Of a DNA stretch of 64,000 nucleotides, positions 1 through 8,686 are shown in pieces. Under the pieces are notes generated by a model. That model was not told the DNA's origin. It worked only from the letters and a program-made list of their open reading frames with translations, and made no database searches. The DNA comes from Adonisia turfae CCMR0081. Its GTDB lineage: Bacteria > Cyanobacteriota > Cyanobacteriia > Phormidesmidales > Phormidesmidaceae. Positions within the stretch are counted from its first letter, which is position 1; each line of letters starts with the position of its first letter. Position numbers and translations under genes: made by a program. The stretch lies in NCBI RefSeq assembly GCF_011009555.1, contig NZ_QXHD01000004.1:5273393-5337392 (forward strand), in the 5' to 3' direction.

Positions 1-1500
1 GCAGGTCTCATTACGGGCATTACCCTGGGCATTTCTCCCCTGTTTGGTGGAGTCGCCCAGGCCGCCGACACCGTTACCATGCAGTTTCTTGATTTACGGG
101 CTAGTTTGCCCGTCAGCGATCTCGAAAAATTTGCTGATGATGGCACCTTATCGCCAGCACTACAGAACTTTTTGGGGCGCACACCTATTCCAGTAGACGC
201 CCTATCTGTTCTACTGGATGCTGCCATTCCTGACACGGGTATTCCCCTGGGGGATAGCGATATTCAGTTTCTCTTATATCAGCTCAACAAAATAGTAGGA
301 AACCCTTCTATCCGGGCAGATTTGACCCCATTGGCCCAGGCGCTTAATTCTGCCTATTTGGACGATAATATGTCAATTCTGGAATTAATCAAGCGCTATC
401 CCGAGGATGAGGTTCGCTTTGATATCCGAGAGCTAGGGATTGTTTATCGAGATGTCAACCTTTTTGTTGAAACGCTGACGCCTCTCTTTAACTTTTTTAG
501 TGAGCTGCTGCCCGACTTGGTTTGTGACTGTGATGTTACAGACGTGGCTTATGCAGATTCTGTCCTGGCAACTCACTCTTGTAGTCTCTCAGAACATACT
601 ATCTCCGTGGCAAGAACTAAAGCCCTAGCCACGGTGGCTCAAGGATCTAGAACACCCGAGTCGGAGAGCCAGTTCCTTAGCCAGCAAACCAGCGATAGCG
701 TCAATGAAACCTCACCCCAGCCAAGACATCCGGTGGAAGTCACCACCACCCTGGGGCCTTTGCTGATATCGATCTCGACGGATGAGTTGGTCACGTTTGT
801 AGAAACCGGGGAACTGCCACCTAGCTGGCCCCTCTACATGAAGGTAGCTGGTGTGGACAAAGAGAATTTTCGTAAGATTCTCACGTCTGAATTTGAACTA
901 GATCTACTGTCATTGGATCAGTTTCTCAACCAGTTATTGGGAGAATATATCTTGTTTCAGCTGGGACGGATTATTCATACCCCGTCTCGACAGGGCAATA
1001 TCCAGGCATTGCGGGGGACAATTTTGCTATCGGCGGCGGATGACAACAAAGCATCACTACTGGAAATTTTGCAAAAATACCCAGCCCGAGAGTTGTTTGT
1101 CGATATTGCCACCCTCAGTCGGTTTGGTCGAAACCTTGATGCGAGGGGTGGCGTGGGCACGGCCACAGCGAGTCTTGAGGATCTCTTAGTAGAGATACAG
1201 GTTGCAGTGGCAGCCGATATTTGCGACTGCGATCGGCCAAGTGATCCCACTTTTGTCAGTGCTCATCATCAGTTAGTGCCCAATAGCTATCGAGTCGCGA
1301 ACTTAACCGATCCAACCACAATCGTGCCGCCAACGGCCATTGGAGATCTGGTTTATCTTCATGGGGGCGAGCCCTGGGAATTTGTCACCTCAAAGCATGA
1401 TGTTGGCCCCCACCATTACATCAGTACCTATCGAGAGGCCATCGAGAAAGAAGTTGAGACAAATCAGCCGCGAAATTTCCCAGTTTCTGGGGTTAATTGA
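1..1500 (+). CDS. Secreted protein with two DUF1400 repeats (5' end cut by window edge)
   Basis: The reading frame is open from base 1, and the first codons encode the end of a signal peptide (...GVAQA-AD), so the true start lies outside the window; the ATG at 79 is internal. Two copies of a DUF1400-like unit follow, roughly codons 27-180 and 245-415. The second matches the family better (ISISTDELVTFVETGELP, a leucine-rich middle and LLEILQKYPAREL). Both copies end in the same acidic-cysteine string, [VI]CDCD, which suggests internal duplication. DUF1400 usually precedes an alpha/beta hydrolase; here no GxSxG nucleophile elbow is visible and the protein ends about 80 residues after copy two. 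Function is unknown; an extracytoplasmic location is inferred from the signal peptide. It converges on the cyclase gene to its right. Confidence 0.75.
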   Translation, partial: AGLITGITLGISPLFGGVAQAADTVTMQFLDLRASLPVSDLEKFADDGTLSPALQNFLGRTPIPVDALSVLLDAAIPDTGIPLGDSDIQFLLYQLNKIVGNPSIRADLTPLAQALNSAYLDDNMSILELIKRYPEDEVRFDIRELGIVYRDVNLFVETLTPLFNFFSELLPDLVCDCDVTDVAYADSVLATHSCSLSEHTISVARTKALATVAQGSRTPESESQFLSQQTSDSVNETSPQPRHPVEVTTTLGPLLISISTDELVTFVETGELPPSWPLYMKVAGVDKENFRKILTSEFELDLLSLDQFLNQLLGEYILFQLGRIIHTPSRQGNIQALRGTILLSAADDNKASLLEILQKYPARELFVDIATLSRFGRNLDARGGVGTATASLEDLLVEIQVAVAADICDCDRPSDPTFVSAHHQLVPNSYRVANLTDPTTIVPPTAIGDLVYLHGGEPWEFVTSKHDVGPHHYISTYREAIEKEVETNQPRNFPVSGVN

Positions 1501-1661
1501 GTTGGTCGGCACACGTTCTCAAGTCTTCTTTCTCTATCTGCTAGTTGATCAAGGGGCTGTTCCAGTTGGCATCAACTTGATCCCGGCAGCAATGCCTTGG
1601 CTCAGTGTAAAACTTTATTCTCAGCTTACACAAACGTCTAAACGCCAAAAGCTAGGGAAAC

Positions 1662-3602
1662 TTAGCTTTGAACTTTGCCCATTTCACCCAAGGTATATAC
1701 AGTGGTTTGAGCCGTGCGTCCCCGCAGTTGAATTTGAGCTTTCTCAGCAATAACAGCGTACTGATCCGCCACATGTTGATAAGTGGCCTCGCTCATCAAA
1801 ATTGGATACGGAGAGTTTTTAGTGAGCTGCTTGGTCATATCTTGCAACCTTGCTGCAATATTGACAGTGTCACCAAAGAGAGAATAGTTAGCTCGATAGC
1901 GACTGCCGACGGTCCCTGCCACTAAGGCACCTGTATGTAACCCGATGCCAAATCTCACGGTGGGTAATCCTTGAGCCGTAAACTCTTGATTTAAATCTTT
2001 TAATCTTTCTACCATGGCCATACTTGCACCAACGGCGGCTAGAGCATCTTGCTGAACAGCATCCTTACCTGATCGTGATACTGGTGCACCGAATGCTGCC
2101 ATAATAGCATCACCAATATACTTATCGACGACGCCACCATGGGCCATAATGCACTCAGTCATCACCTCAAAATAACGATTTAACCACGAGAGTAATTGGT
2201 CAGATGGCAATGTCTCAGCAATTGTTGTAAAACCACGAATATCAGTAAATAATAAGGTGGCAGTCAATTCTTGGGAGTGAATTTGCCCTTTAGTCAATAG
2301 TTCTTCTTTATGCTGCCAGATGAAGTTGGCCATCTCTGGAGATAAACTAATGGCAAAGAGATCGGTTAATGCTTGACGCTCTCGTTGTTCTGCCACTTGG
2401 AGGAACATCATACCTAACAGTGTTGTGCCGATGGGGGCAGCCATGGGTAGCCACAAACCGGCTATAAAGCCAAGGTAAGTGATGACAAACCACGCAGGAA
2501 TCAAGGCTATTACAAAGATGAGACGTCCCCAGAGCCGCATAGGTTTTAATATCAGGCTGCTGCCCATGGCACTCAGCATGATTAAGGCGAGGGTCCAGCC
2601 TTGGGGAAGTCGATTGAGAAAACGATTGTTTAATAAGTTGTCTAAAAGAGCTGCATGTAAATATACTCCAGACGTGGGAATATCTTGTTCAAAGGGAGTT
2701 CTAATAGGATCTTCCACTGTGCCCACCACTCCAGTAGCCGTGTAGCCTACTAAAACAATTTTATTTTGAAGTTGATCAATAACAGCACTACCATTTAAGA
2801 TCTCTGAGAAAGAGAGTGTTTTTAGCCCTTGGTGAGATTTCTGGCCTTTGCCAGGACGTGTCAGTCCTGGCCAGTTGATCAGCATGGATTGAGTTTGATC
2901 AAACTGCTCAGGATGCTCTAAAAACTGAACTGATTGTTCTGATAATGTGGTGGGGGTCTCTGTGATGAGTTGTGTCAAATTCTGTTGGTAGACGTCCAGC
3001 AGGGCAATGGCAAAGCTGGGGGCAAATGATGTTTGATGTCTCTCGTAGAGAAACCCTTGACGGCTGAGTCCATCTAGATCTGGTGTATGTTTGACATGCC
3101 CTAATTGGAAGAACCCTTGGGCAGGTGTTGTCAAGGTAGGTGTAACCTGGATGCTGTTACCTTTGCCATCTCCGCCAACGGCCAGAACGACATTGCTACT
3201 AAAGCTGATGCTCTCTGCTAGCTGTGCATCTTCAGGGGTGGCTTCTGGCATGAGGATATCGAACCCCACAGCCGCTGGTTGCGCTATCATTAAATGATCT
3301 AGCAAGGTGGCGTAGAGGTCGCGAGACCAGGGGTATGGACCATAGGCTGCCAAACTGTCATTATCAATGGCAACCACGACAATCCGATCATCCCACTGGA
3401 GTGCTCCAATGCGATCGCGTGTTAGGAAAAGGCCAGTATAGGCCATTTGCTCTAGGGGCTCCCACAGACCTAAGCCAAAGAGGCTTACGCCTAGGCCTGC
3501 TGCTGCCAAACTTGGGCCTAAGAACATATTGACCCAGTGCGATCGCGCCTGACCGAACCCGTTGCGAATGTTATCCTGAACCTGCTGCAAAAACTGCCTC
3601 AT
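1662..3602 (-). CDS. CHASE2-domain adenylate/guanylate cyclase
   Basis: A 646-residue membrane sensor-cyclase. An N-terminal transmembrane helix (about residues 25-50) leads to a CHASE2 extracellular sensory domain (about 50-320, with DDRIVVVAIDNDSLAAYGPYPWSRD early and KIVLVGYTATG late). Three membrane helices follow (about 335-405), then a class III nucleotide cyclase domain (about 445-635). Catalytic-domain signatures include LFTDIRGFT near 450 and VDKYIGDAIMAAFG near 495, which carry the two metal-binding aspartates; NYSLFGDTVNIAARLQ is the usual late motif. It should make cAMP (or cGMP) in response to an unknown envelope signal. The FecR gene lies just upstream (48 bp) on the same strand; FecR-CHASE2 pairs are common in cyanobacteria. 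Confidence 0.93.
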   Translation of the reverse strand: MRQFLQQVQDNIRNGFGQARSHWVNMFLGPSLAAAGLGVSLFGLGLWEPLEQMAYTGLFLTRDRIGALQWDDRIVVVAIDNDSLAAYGPYPWSRDLYATLLDHLMIAQPAAVGFDILMPEATPEDAQLAESISFSSNVVLAVGGDGKGNSIQVTPTLTTPAQGFFQLGHVKHTPDLDGLSRQGFLYERHQTSFAPSFAIALLDVYQQNLTQLITETPTTLSEQSVQFLEHPEQFDQTQSMLINWPGLTRPGKGQKSHQGLKTLSFSEILNGSAVIDQLQNKIVLVGYTATGVVGTVEDPIRTPFEQDIPTSGVYLHAALLDNLLNNRFLNRLPQGWTLALIMLSAMGSSLILKPMRLWGRLIFVIALIPAWFVITYLGFIAGLWLPMAAPIGTTLLGMMFLQVAEQRERQALTDLFAISLSPEMANFIWQHKEELLTKGQIHSQELTATLLFTDIRGFTTIAETLPSDQLLSWLNRYFEVMTECIMAHGGVVDKYIGDAIMAAFGAPVSRSGKDAVQQDALAAVGASMAMVERLKDLNQEFTAQGLPTVRFGIGLHTGALVAGTVGSRYRANYSLFGDTVNIAARLQDMTKQLTKNSPYPILMSEATYQHVADQYAVIAEKAQIQLRGRTAQTTVYTLGEMGKVQS

Positions 3603-3650
3603 AGTCCATCATTCAGAGAACTGTTCCCATCGGTGCTGGATGTCTTTGTT

Positions 3651-4517
3651 TCAATCATTGGATAACCAGGGCAGCATTCGATGTGTGCGAGATTCACCAA
3701 CCGCGTTTTGAACTGTCAAAATAACAGGCTGGTTACGACTAGATAACTCCAGTTTTTGCTCAAAATGTCCAGTACGACTCACCGATAGTGCTTCTCCCAG
3801 GGCCAAGAGAGTATTGGCTGCATCAATCCGACCAGCCATATAAAAGTGATCATCTCTCCACTCATAAAGTTCCCATTGAATATCCAATTTACGATCTAGG
3901 GAACGGGCAGGTGTGGGGGGCTCCCCTGGATGAATGATTGAAACCATGCCTGCATCGACTGGTACAGCTACATTTTGAGCACTGGCCTCCACTTGCCCTT
4001 CTAGGGTAGCCACATTAGTCTGTCCCGCATCATCGACTGAAACTCCAAATTCTGTGCCTCGTACTGCCGCCACACCACTAGGCGTATGTAGTTCTAGGCG
4101 TGAGTTTGGGTGAGTAAATCGTCGGACCTGTAGTCTTGCCTGACCCTGAGGGACATCGATAACAGTTGTTTTGCTACCGTCCGATAAAACAGCCAACTGT
4201 CGGATAGTAAGCCGTGTATTTTGAGCGACGGCAATCGTGCCAATACCATCATCGGCTGATAGGTGCGCGCTGGAGCGATTGCCTGTAATTAACCCATGCC
4301 CTACAGCGGTTAAATGATCGCCTATCTGGGCATTCTTACGACCACCTGCTAATGTGGTCACGTTACCGGAGATGCGCTCTACTCGTAACCATCGTTCTGC
4401 TGCCGACTGAGCTTCCCATGCGGGTATGAGGGTGATGCTAATGGCCGTTGTCGCCACTAGAGAGCCTAAAATGACCTGCTTCAATCGTTTGGGTCGCAGC
4501 ATAAGACGCACGTTCAT
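3651..4517 (-). CDS. FecR-domain envelope protein
   Basis: The frame is open from 4580, but the ATG at 4517 gives a protein that begins with a basic segment and a hydrophobic stretch (VILGSLVATTAISITLIPAW), a conventional signal peptide or membrane anchor; I prefer that start. The mature part holds a FecR domain: an early 'GNVTTLAGGRKNAQIGDHL' unit, repeated short beta-strands, and the diagnostic TPSGVAAVRGTEFGVSVDD motif. Classic FecR proteins relay periplasmic signals to sigma factors, but cyanobacterial FecR proteins beside CHASE2 genes are uncharacterised. No sigma factor lies nearby. The gene sits 48 bp upstream of the CHASE2 cyclase and is probably co-transcribed, so it may work with that sensor outside the cytoplasmic membrane. 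Confidence 0.85.
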   Translation of the reverse strand: MNVRLMLRPKRLKQVILGSLVATTAISITLIPAWEAQSAAERWLRVERISGNVTTLAGGRKNAQIGDHLTAVGHGLITGNRSSAHLSADDGIGTIAVAQNTRLTIRQLAVLSDGSKTTVIDVPQGQARLQVRRFTHPNSRLELHTPSGVAAVRGTEFGVSVDDAGQTNVATLEGQVEASAQNVAVPVDAGMVSIIHPGEPPTPARSLDRKLDIQWELYEWRDDHFYMAGRIDAANTLLALGEALSVSRTGHFEQKLELSSRNQPVILTVQNAVGESRTHRMLPWLSND

Positions 4518-4866
4518 ATTTGTATATCTGCTTGTACTCATAAGCAAGAAATAGCAAGAGAGCTCGCTAAGGCTCTCCACTATTATTTATGCCCCACCGT
4601 TATTTCTAAAGCCCCGTGGGTAGTCTAGAATCCGGACTATTTTTTTACTTTTATGTTCTAAGAGTTTTTGTATGGACCTAATTCAAAGGCATACAGGCTG
4701 TTTGCGTAAATAAATAAATAGGGATGAGGAATCAGCCATATGCCTTTCTGAAATCTGTACTTTGGCGCTTATCAGATGCTCAAGCAGTTTTCCAATAGGA
4801 TGTAATCTGGCTAGTCCAATCACTTTAAATCAGTATTAGCAGTATTAGCAGTATTCGTTGAACCCG
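4518..4866. other. Intergenic region upstream of FecR gene, with a 9-bp tandem repeat
   Basis: About 350 bp separate the FecR start from the helicase stop. The only structure I see is a tandem repeat of CAGTATTAG (4831-4855, two full copies and one partial) just beyond the helicase stop codon. The rest is AT-rich with no credible coding frame, and probably holds the fecR-cyclase promoter. Confidence 0.4.
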
Positions 4867-6534
4867 TTATTGAGATTGAGCCATGCCTTCATGAATTGCT
4901 AGTTGTTTCCAGCTGCCAGGGCCAACTTCTTTTTCAAACTCATAGGCAACCCAATCGTCTCGTCTACCTAAACGACGAGCGCTTTTTCTGAGATAGTCGA
5001 GAATAGTGAGTTGTTGTTCCCAACTGGGGCGATGGCCATAGATAGACCCACGACACCATTCTGCTTGGGCTTTACGCCCCGTATGTTCAAAAAAAGAACG
5101 CTCAGCCCAGGTAGGTGCATAGTTACTTTTAAAGGCTCGTCGACGATGGCCGTGAAACAGTTGCACCAGGGTGGGAATGTCGTTGATTTGATGGGCTTGC
5201 TGAGATGAATATATCTGCACCATGTCTTCTAGCATAATGGGCCGATCGTTGACCCACTGGTGACCACACTCAGGGCATTTAACAATAAAGGAATAGACAA
5301 TCAGACCACAGGCAGGACAGGGTTTAGTGGGGGCAGGACCACCCTGACCAGAGGACTGACTGCGGGTGGGTAGGGTATACTCACGAATGTCTTCGGGAAA
5401 GCCCAGACGCTCTAAATTACCGGCCTGGTCCAGAATAATGCCATAACGTTTGCCGGTTTGTGGGGAAATCCGCATCACCCGTCCCAACTGCTGAAAGTGC
5501 AGTGCACTGGATTTGGTAGGGCGTAGCATTAAACCGACTTCCACACTGGGCTCGTCAAAGCCGATGCTAATAACGTTGCAAGAGGTCAAAACGAGTAGTT
5601 CTGCCTGGCCCAGGGCATCGTAGAGGCGCTTGCGTTCTTTTATGGGTGTGTTGCCATCGACCGTATCCGCTGAAATGCCTGCCTTGCGAAACTCTTTGGC
5701 TACGTTGCGAGCATGTTCCACATCAACACAGAAGGCAATGGTGCGTTTGCCGGGCACCAGACGCTGCCATTCTTCAATGATACGTTCTACCAATTCGGGG
5801 CGATCGCACGCGGTCTTGAGATCTTTCTCATCATAGTCACCGCCCTTGGTACTGACCTTTTCCAGGTTAGCCATGCTGTCCATGGGCATACTGAAATACT
5901 TGAGGGGAGCCAGGTAGTTCATTTGCTGTAGCTCGCTGGGCACAGGCGATGCCACTAACGTGTCAAGCACATCCCCTAACTGCTCTCTGCCCAGGCGTAG
6001 AGGGGTGGCTGTCATCACCAAATGCACGGCATCAGGGTGGGTTTTGTGCATCACCTGTTTACCAATTTGGCTAAACATGGTGATGTGTCCCTCATCGTAA
6101 AACACGACATCGGCAGGCCAGTTCTTCCACCAACGCCGCTTGGCCATGGTTTGAATACTGGCAATTTGAATGGGAGCCTCTGGATTTTCTGGCCAGCCTG
6201 CTTTGATAAACCCGCAGTCCAATCCAAAGGACTGCATTTTCTCGTAGGTTTGCCCCACAAGTACATCCAGGTGCACCAAAAACATCAGTTTACGACCGGC
6301 TGACTCAGCATGGGCACAAATTTGCCCACTGATCACGGTTTTGCCTGCGCCTGTGCCAGCAATAATGGCAATGCGGCTGTAGCCCTCATTCAGTTTTCGA
6401 TAAAGGTCGTTAACCAGGTCTACCTGATAGGGACGTAGCTTAGGTGGGGCAGCCTGGATTTTAGCTGGTGGGGCGTCATCCGCAGTGGGATCAGCGGTAG
6501 GTTGATTTTTGGGTGGCACCTCGGCCATAGGCAT
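4867..6534 (-). CDS. DEAD/DEAH-box helicase with C-terminal zinc ribbon
   Basis: A superfamily 2 helicase of the UvrB/RecQ-like 'ResIII' type. Seen motifs: LRPYQVDLVNDLY (Q-like), Walker A GTGAGKT, motif II as DEGH, motif III VMTATPLR, and in the second RecA lobe TSCNVISIGFDEPSVEVGL and QQLGRVMRI (motifs V and VI). After the helicase core comes a four-cysteine zinc ribbon, CPACG...CPECG, then about 110 residues without a recognised domain. The frame is open to 6660 and there overlaps the Nudix gene; the ATG at 6534 (MPMAEVPP), before a proline-rich low-complexity leader, seems the more likely start. The substrate is unknown; such stand-alone helicases in accessory regions may act in DNA repair or defence, but no partner nuclease or methylase is present. 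Confidence 0.88.
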   Translation of the reverse strand: MPMAEVPPKNQPTADPTADDAPPAKIQAAPPKLRPYQVDLVNDLYRKLNEGYSRIAIIAGTGAGKTVISGQICAHAESAGRKLMFLVHLDVLVGQTYEKMQSFGLDCGFIKAGWPENPEAPIQIASIQTMAKRRWWKNWPADVVFYDEGHITMFSQIGKQVMHKTHPDAVHLVMTATPLRLGREQLGDVLDTLVASPVPSELQQMNYLAPLKYFSMPMDSMANLEKVSTKGGDYDEKDLKTACDRPELVERIIEEWQRLVPGKRTIAFCVDVEHARNVAKEFRKAGISADTVDGNTPIKERKRLYDALGQAELLVLTSCNVISIGFDEPSVEVGLMLRPTKSSALHFQQLGRVMRISPQTGKRYGIILDQAGNLERLGFPEDIREYTLPTRSQSSGQGGPAPTKPCPACGLIVYSFIVKCPECGHQWVNDRPIMLEDMVQIYSSQQAHQINDIPTLVQLFHGHRRRAFKSNYAPTWAERSFFEHTGRKAQAEWCRGSIYGHRPSWEQQLTILDYLRKSARRLGRRDDWVAYEFEKEVGPGSWKQLAIHEGMAQSQ

Positions 6535-6613
6535 TATTGACTGATTTGTTCGCTCTTCACAGGGTAATGCATCTTGTGAGAGACGGGAGCATGATGGGCC
6601 TGAAATCGTTGGA

Positions 6614-7042
6614 TCAAAGCTGATCGATAAATGTAAGTAAGACTTTTTGATGGGGGGCACCCAGGGGTCTGTCTTCGCCTAGCTTCGGGGCGTATTTATA
6701 GCCGCGTTGCACATCTTCAATGGTGCACAAACCCAGGTCTTGGCCTTCATTCAGCGTCAGGTCTGCAACGGACACGGTTAATTCGGTGTGGTAAAAGTGA
6801 CGAACAACGCGCTCATCTTCACTCCTTTCAAATAACGTGATTGTTGTGGGCGTATAGTCAATCTCTTCTTGGAGCTCTCTTAGCACACCCGTCTCAGGAT
6901 CTTCGCCGGGGTCTAGATGCCCACCAAAAAAGCCCCAGTGACCAGGAAATAGAATCGTTGGTAGATCGTCCCGTAGTTGCATCAGAAACCTATCGTTTTG
7001 ATAGATGATTGCCATCGCAACCTCAACTTTACCACCAGTCAT
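6614..7042 (-). CDS. Nudix hydrolase
   Basis: A 142-residue Nudix enzyme. The Nudix box is complete: GHLDPGE, seven residues, then RELQEEI, supplying the glutamates that bind the catalytic metal. The preceding WGFFGGHLDPGED is the typical GGx lead-in. The substrate (a nucleoside diphosphate linked to another group) cannot be predicted. Its 3' end lies 80 bp before the preferred start of the helicase gene, on the same strand, so they may be co-transcribed. Three copies of ACTATAGG at 14-bp spacing lie about 50 bp upstream of its start. Confidence 0.88.
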   Translation of the reverse strand: MTGGKVEVAMAIIYQNDRFLMQLRDDLPTILFPGHWGFFGGHLDPGEDPETGVLRELQEEIDYTPTTITLFERSEDERVVRHFYHTELTVSVADLTLNEGQDLGLCTIEDVQRGYKYAPKLGEDRPLGAPHQKVLLTFIDQL

Positions 7043-7094
7043 CGAGTGCTTTCTCCCTTGAAGTCAGCCTTTAGAGTACCTCGATTTACCTAAA

Positions 7095-7130
7095 ACTATA
7101 GGCCTAGAACTATAGGCCTCAAACTATAGG
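7095..7130. repeat. Three direct repeats (ACTATAGG, 14-bp period)
   Basis: ACTATAGG occurs at 7095, 7109 and 7123, an exact 14-bp period; the first two copies extend to ACTATAGGCCT. The cluster lies between the Nudix start (7042) and the MetE-like stop (7180). It could be a protein-binding iteron or a simple tandem duplication; nothing decides between these. Confidence 0.6.
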
Positions 7131-7179
7131 ATGGCCACAGGGCAATCAGCTCAGTTTGGTGGATATCTGGCAACCGGAG

Positions 7180-8277
7180 TTATCTTAATTTCTCATAGGC
7201 CATGCGTGTACCCTGAACACGGGCTGTAATTTTTGCAAAGGCGGTCTTTCGACTGGTAACGACGTCATCACTAAAGGGAGAAAAACCACAATCATCGGTC
7301 GTACCGAGCTGATGGATGGGAATGTATTTTGCGGCCAATAAGATGCGATCGCACACCGTTTCCACAGACTCAATCTCTTCATTCACCACATCAATAACCC
7401 CCACATAGACCCGTTGATTAGGACGTAAATTCTCCCCGATAATCTGCAAAGACTTTTCAGGGTTCGCTTCGCTGGCCATCTGCATGTAAAAATTACCTGC
7501 ATTTAGCCTCAATAACAGGGGAATCAACTCACCATAATCCACATCAGCACTATGGGTTGAATCATGGTCACCCCCCGGACAGGTATGTACCCCAATGCGT
7601 TGACGCTCATCTTCATCAAAATGGGAAAGCACCTGATTATTCAGCTCAATAAATTGTTGCAATAACTGCTTTGATGGATCCAGTTTGACCGCCAGACGCC
7701 CCTCGGTAAAGTCAATTTGTACCTGGTGTGCGCCGTTGTCAAAACAGCTACGGATATCGGCAACAGCCTCCTGGATCAAATCAGACAAAAACTGCTCCCG
7801 TGGATAATCAGGAAGACCAGCCTCTGGGTAAAGCAGACTCATCGCTGAGGCAGCAATAACAGCCTGTTTCACTGGACGAGTGGCAAACTTCCTGACACGG
7901 GGCAAATAGGAGCCTGCATAGTTGGCATATTTGAAAGGTCCCTGCGTTAAGCGGGGCAGTTGCCGAATATGGCCATCCTCAAAGGGGATAATCATGCCAT
8001 CGGTGGCCAGGTTATTCAGCCCCTCAAGGGGATAGGTAACAAAGCTAGATTTTGTCTGTTCACCATCACTGACCACAGGAGAACCAGTGGCTTCAAACTG
8101 TTCAATGGTGTCACGCACTGCCTGGTCGAACAAGGTATCCAAGTCTTCGGGGGTCATAGTCCCTTGCTGGCAAGCGACCATAGCATCTTGTAACTCGCGA
8201 GGGCGAGGGATACTACCGACGGGTTCGGTAGGAATTCCTGCTAACGGGAAGTCGTTACTAGGGGGTCGGGGGCTCAT
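7180..8277 (-). CDS. MetE C-terminal-like (cobalamin-independent methionine synthase family) protein
   Basis: A 365-residue single TIM-barrel protein of the UROD/MetE-C superfamily, half the length of full MetE and without its N-terminal domain. The zinc and homocysteine-binding ligands of the family are all visible: His231 and Cys233 (HTCPGGDHDS), Glu270 (ASEANPEKS) and Cys330 (TTDDCGFSPF). It is therefore probably an active zinc-dependent methyl or alkyl transferase acting on a thiol. The acceptor could be homocysteine, but short MetE-C proteins in bacteria often use other methyl donors, so the exact reaction is not assigned. It stands alone on its strand, separated from the Nudix gene by about 140 bp. 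Confidence 0.85.
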   Translation of the reverse strand: MSPRPPSNDFPLAGIPTEPVGSIPRPRELQDAMVACQQGTMTPEDLDTLFDQAVRDTIEQFEATGSPVVSDGEQTKSSFVTYPLEGLNNLATDGMIIPFEDGHIRQLPRLTQGPFKYANYAGSYLPRVRKFATRPVKQAVIAASAMSLLYPEAGLPDYPREQFLSDLIQEAVADIRSCFDNGAHQVQIDFTEGRLAVKLDPSKQLLQQFIELNNQVLSHFDEDERQRIGVHTCPGGDHDSTHSADVDYGELIPLLLRLNAGNFYMQMASEANPEKSLQIIGENLRPNQRVYVGVIDVVNEEIESVETVCDRILLAAKYIPIHQLGTTDDCGFSPFSDDVVTSRKTAFAKITARVQGTRMAYEKLR

Positions 8278-8686
8278 GGACCAGTCTCCTGAGTAGATGG
8301 CAATGTAGATGGCAATATTATTCTGAGCCGTTAAATATTAGCTAACTTTACCAGTGTTGGCAGTCTCTTTAGGGAGTAAGCCTCAAATCTCTCTGAATTT
8401 TTCACCTTCAGTTCGACGCAGGTCTAATGATACTGTGCCGGGTGTGAAATAATATTCACCGGCCAATCTCAGTTCAAAGTCAAGCCCAGCCATTAAACGG
8501 GCCTCCATAGTTTGATTATCTAGATCAACATCTTAGTCTTGCCTACTATGGGTGTGCTTGAAAAAGCAGTTGCTCTCATGAACGATACTTTTGTTGCTAA
8601 TGATTAAGCTTAGCTGACAGCATAAATGCAACCGTTTGCCCTGTGGATACCATAGAAAAGTCTATCTCCCCCCATGGCCACAGTTT
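8278..8686. other. Divergent intergenic region; possible 41-codon coding remnant on the minus strand (8383-8508)
   Basis: The 409 bp between the MetE-like gene (minus) and the TIR-CHASE2 gene (plus) hold no gene recognised with confidence. On the minus strand, 8383-8508 is an open frame of 41 codons from an ATG, and the frame stays open about eight codons further upstream. Its translation contains FELRLAGEYYFTPGT and ends in EGEKFREI, which looks more like true protein than random sequence. It may be a small gene or the tail of a lost one; I do not recognise the family. Confidence 0.3.

Noticed and set aside
1340-1753. Plus-strand frame overlapping the DUF1400 and cyclase gene ends
   Set aside because: It lies across two well-supported genes in another frame, shows no family and has no ribosome-binding site.
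4867-8277. Helicase-Nudix-MetE region as a restriction or defence island
   Set aside because: No methyltransferase, nuclease or known defence domain is present next to the helicase.
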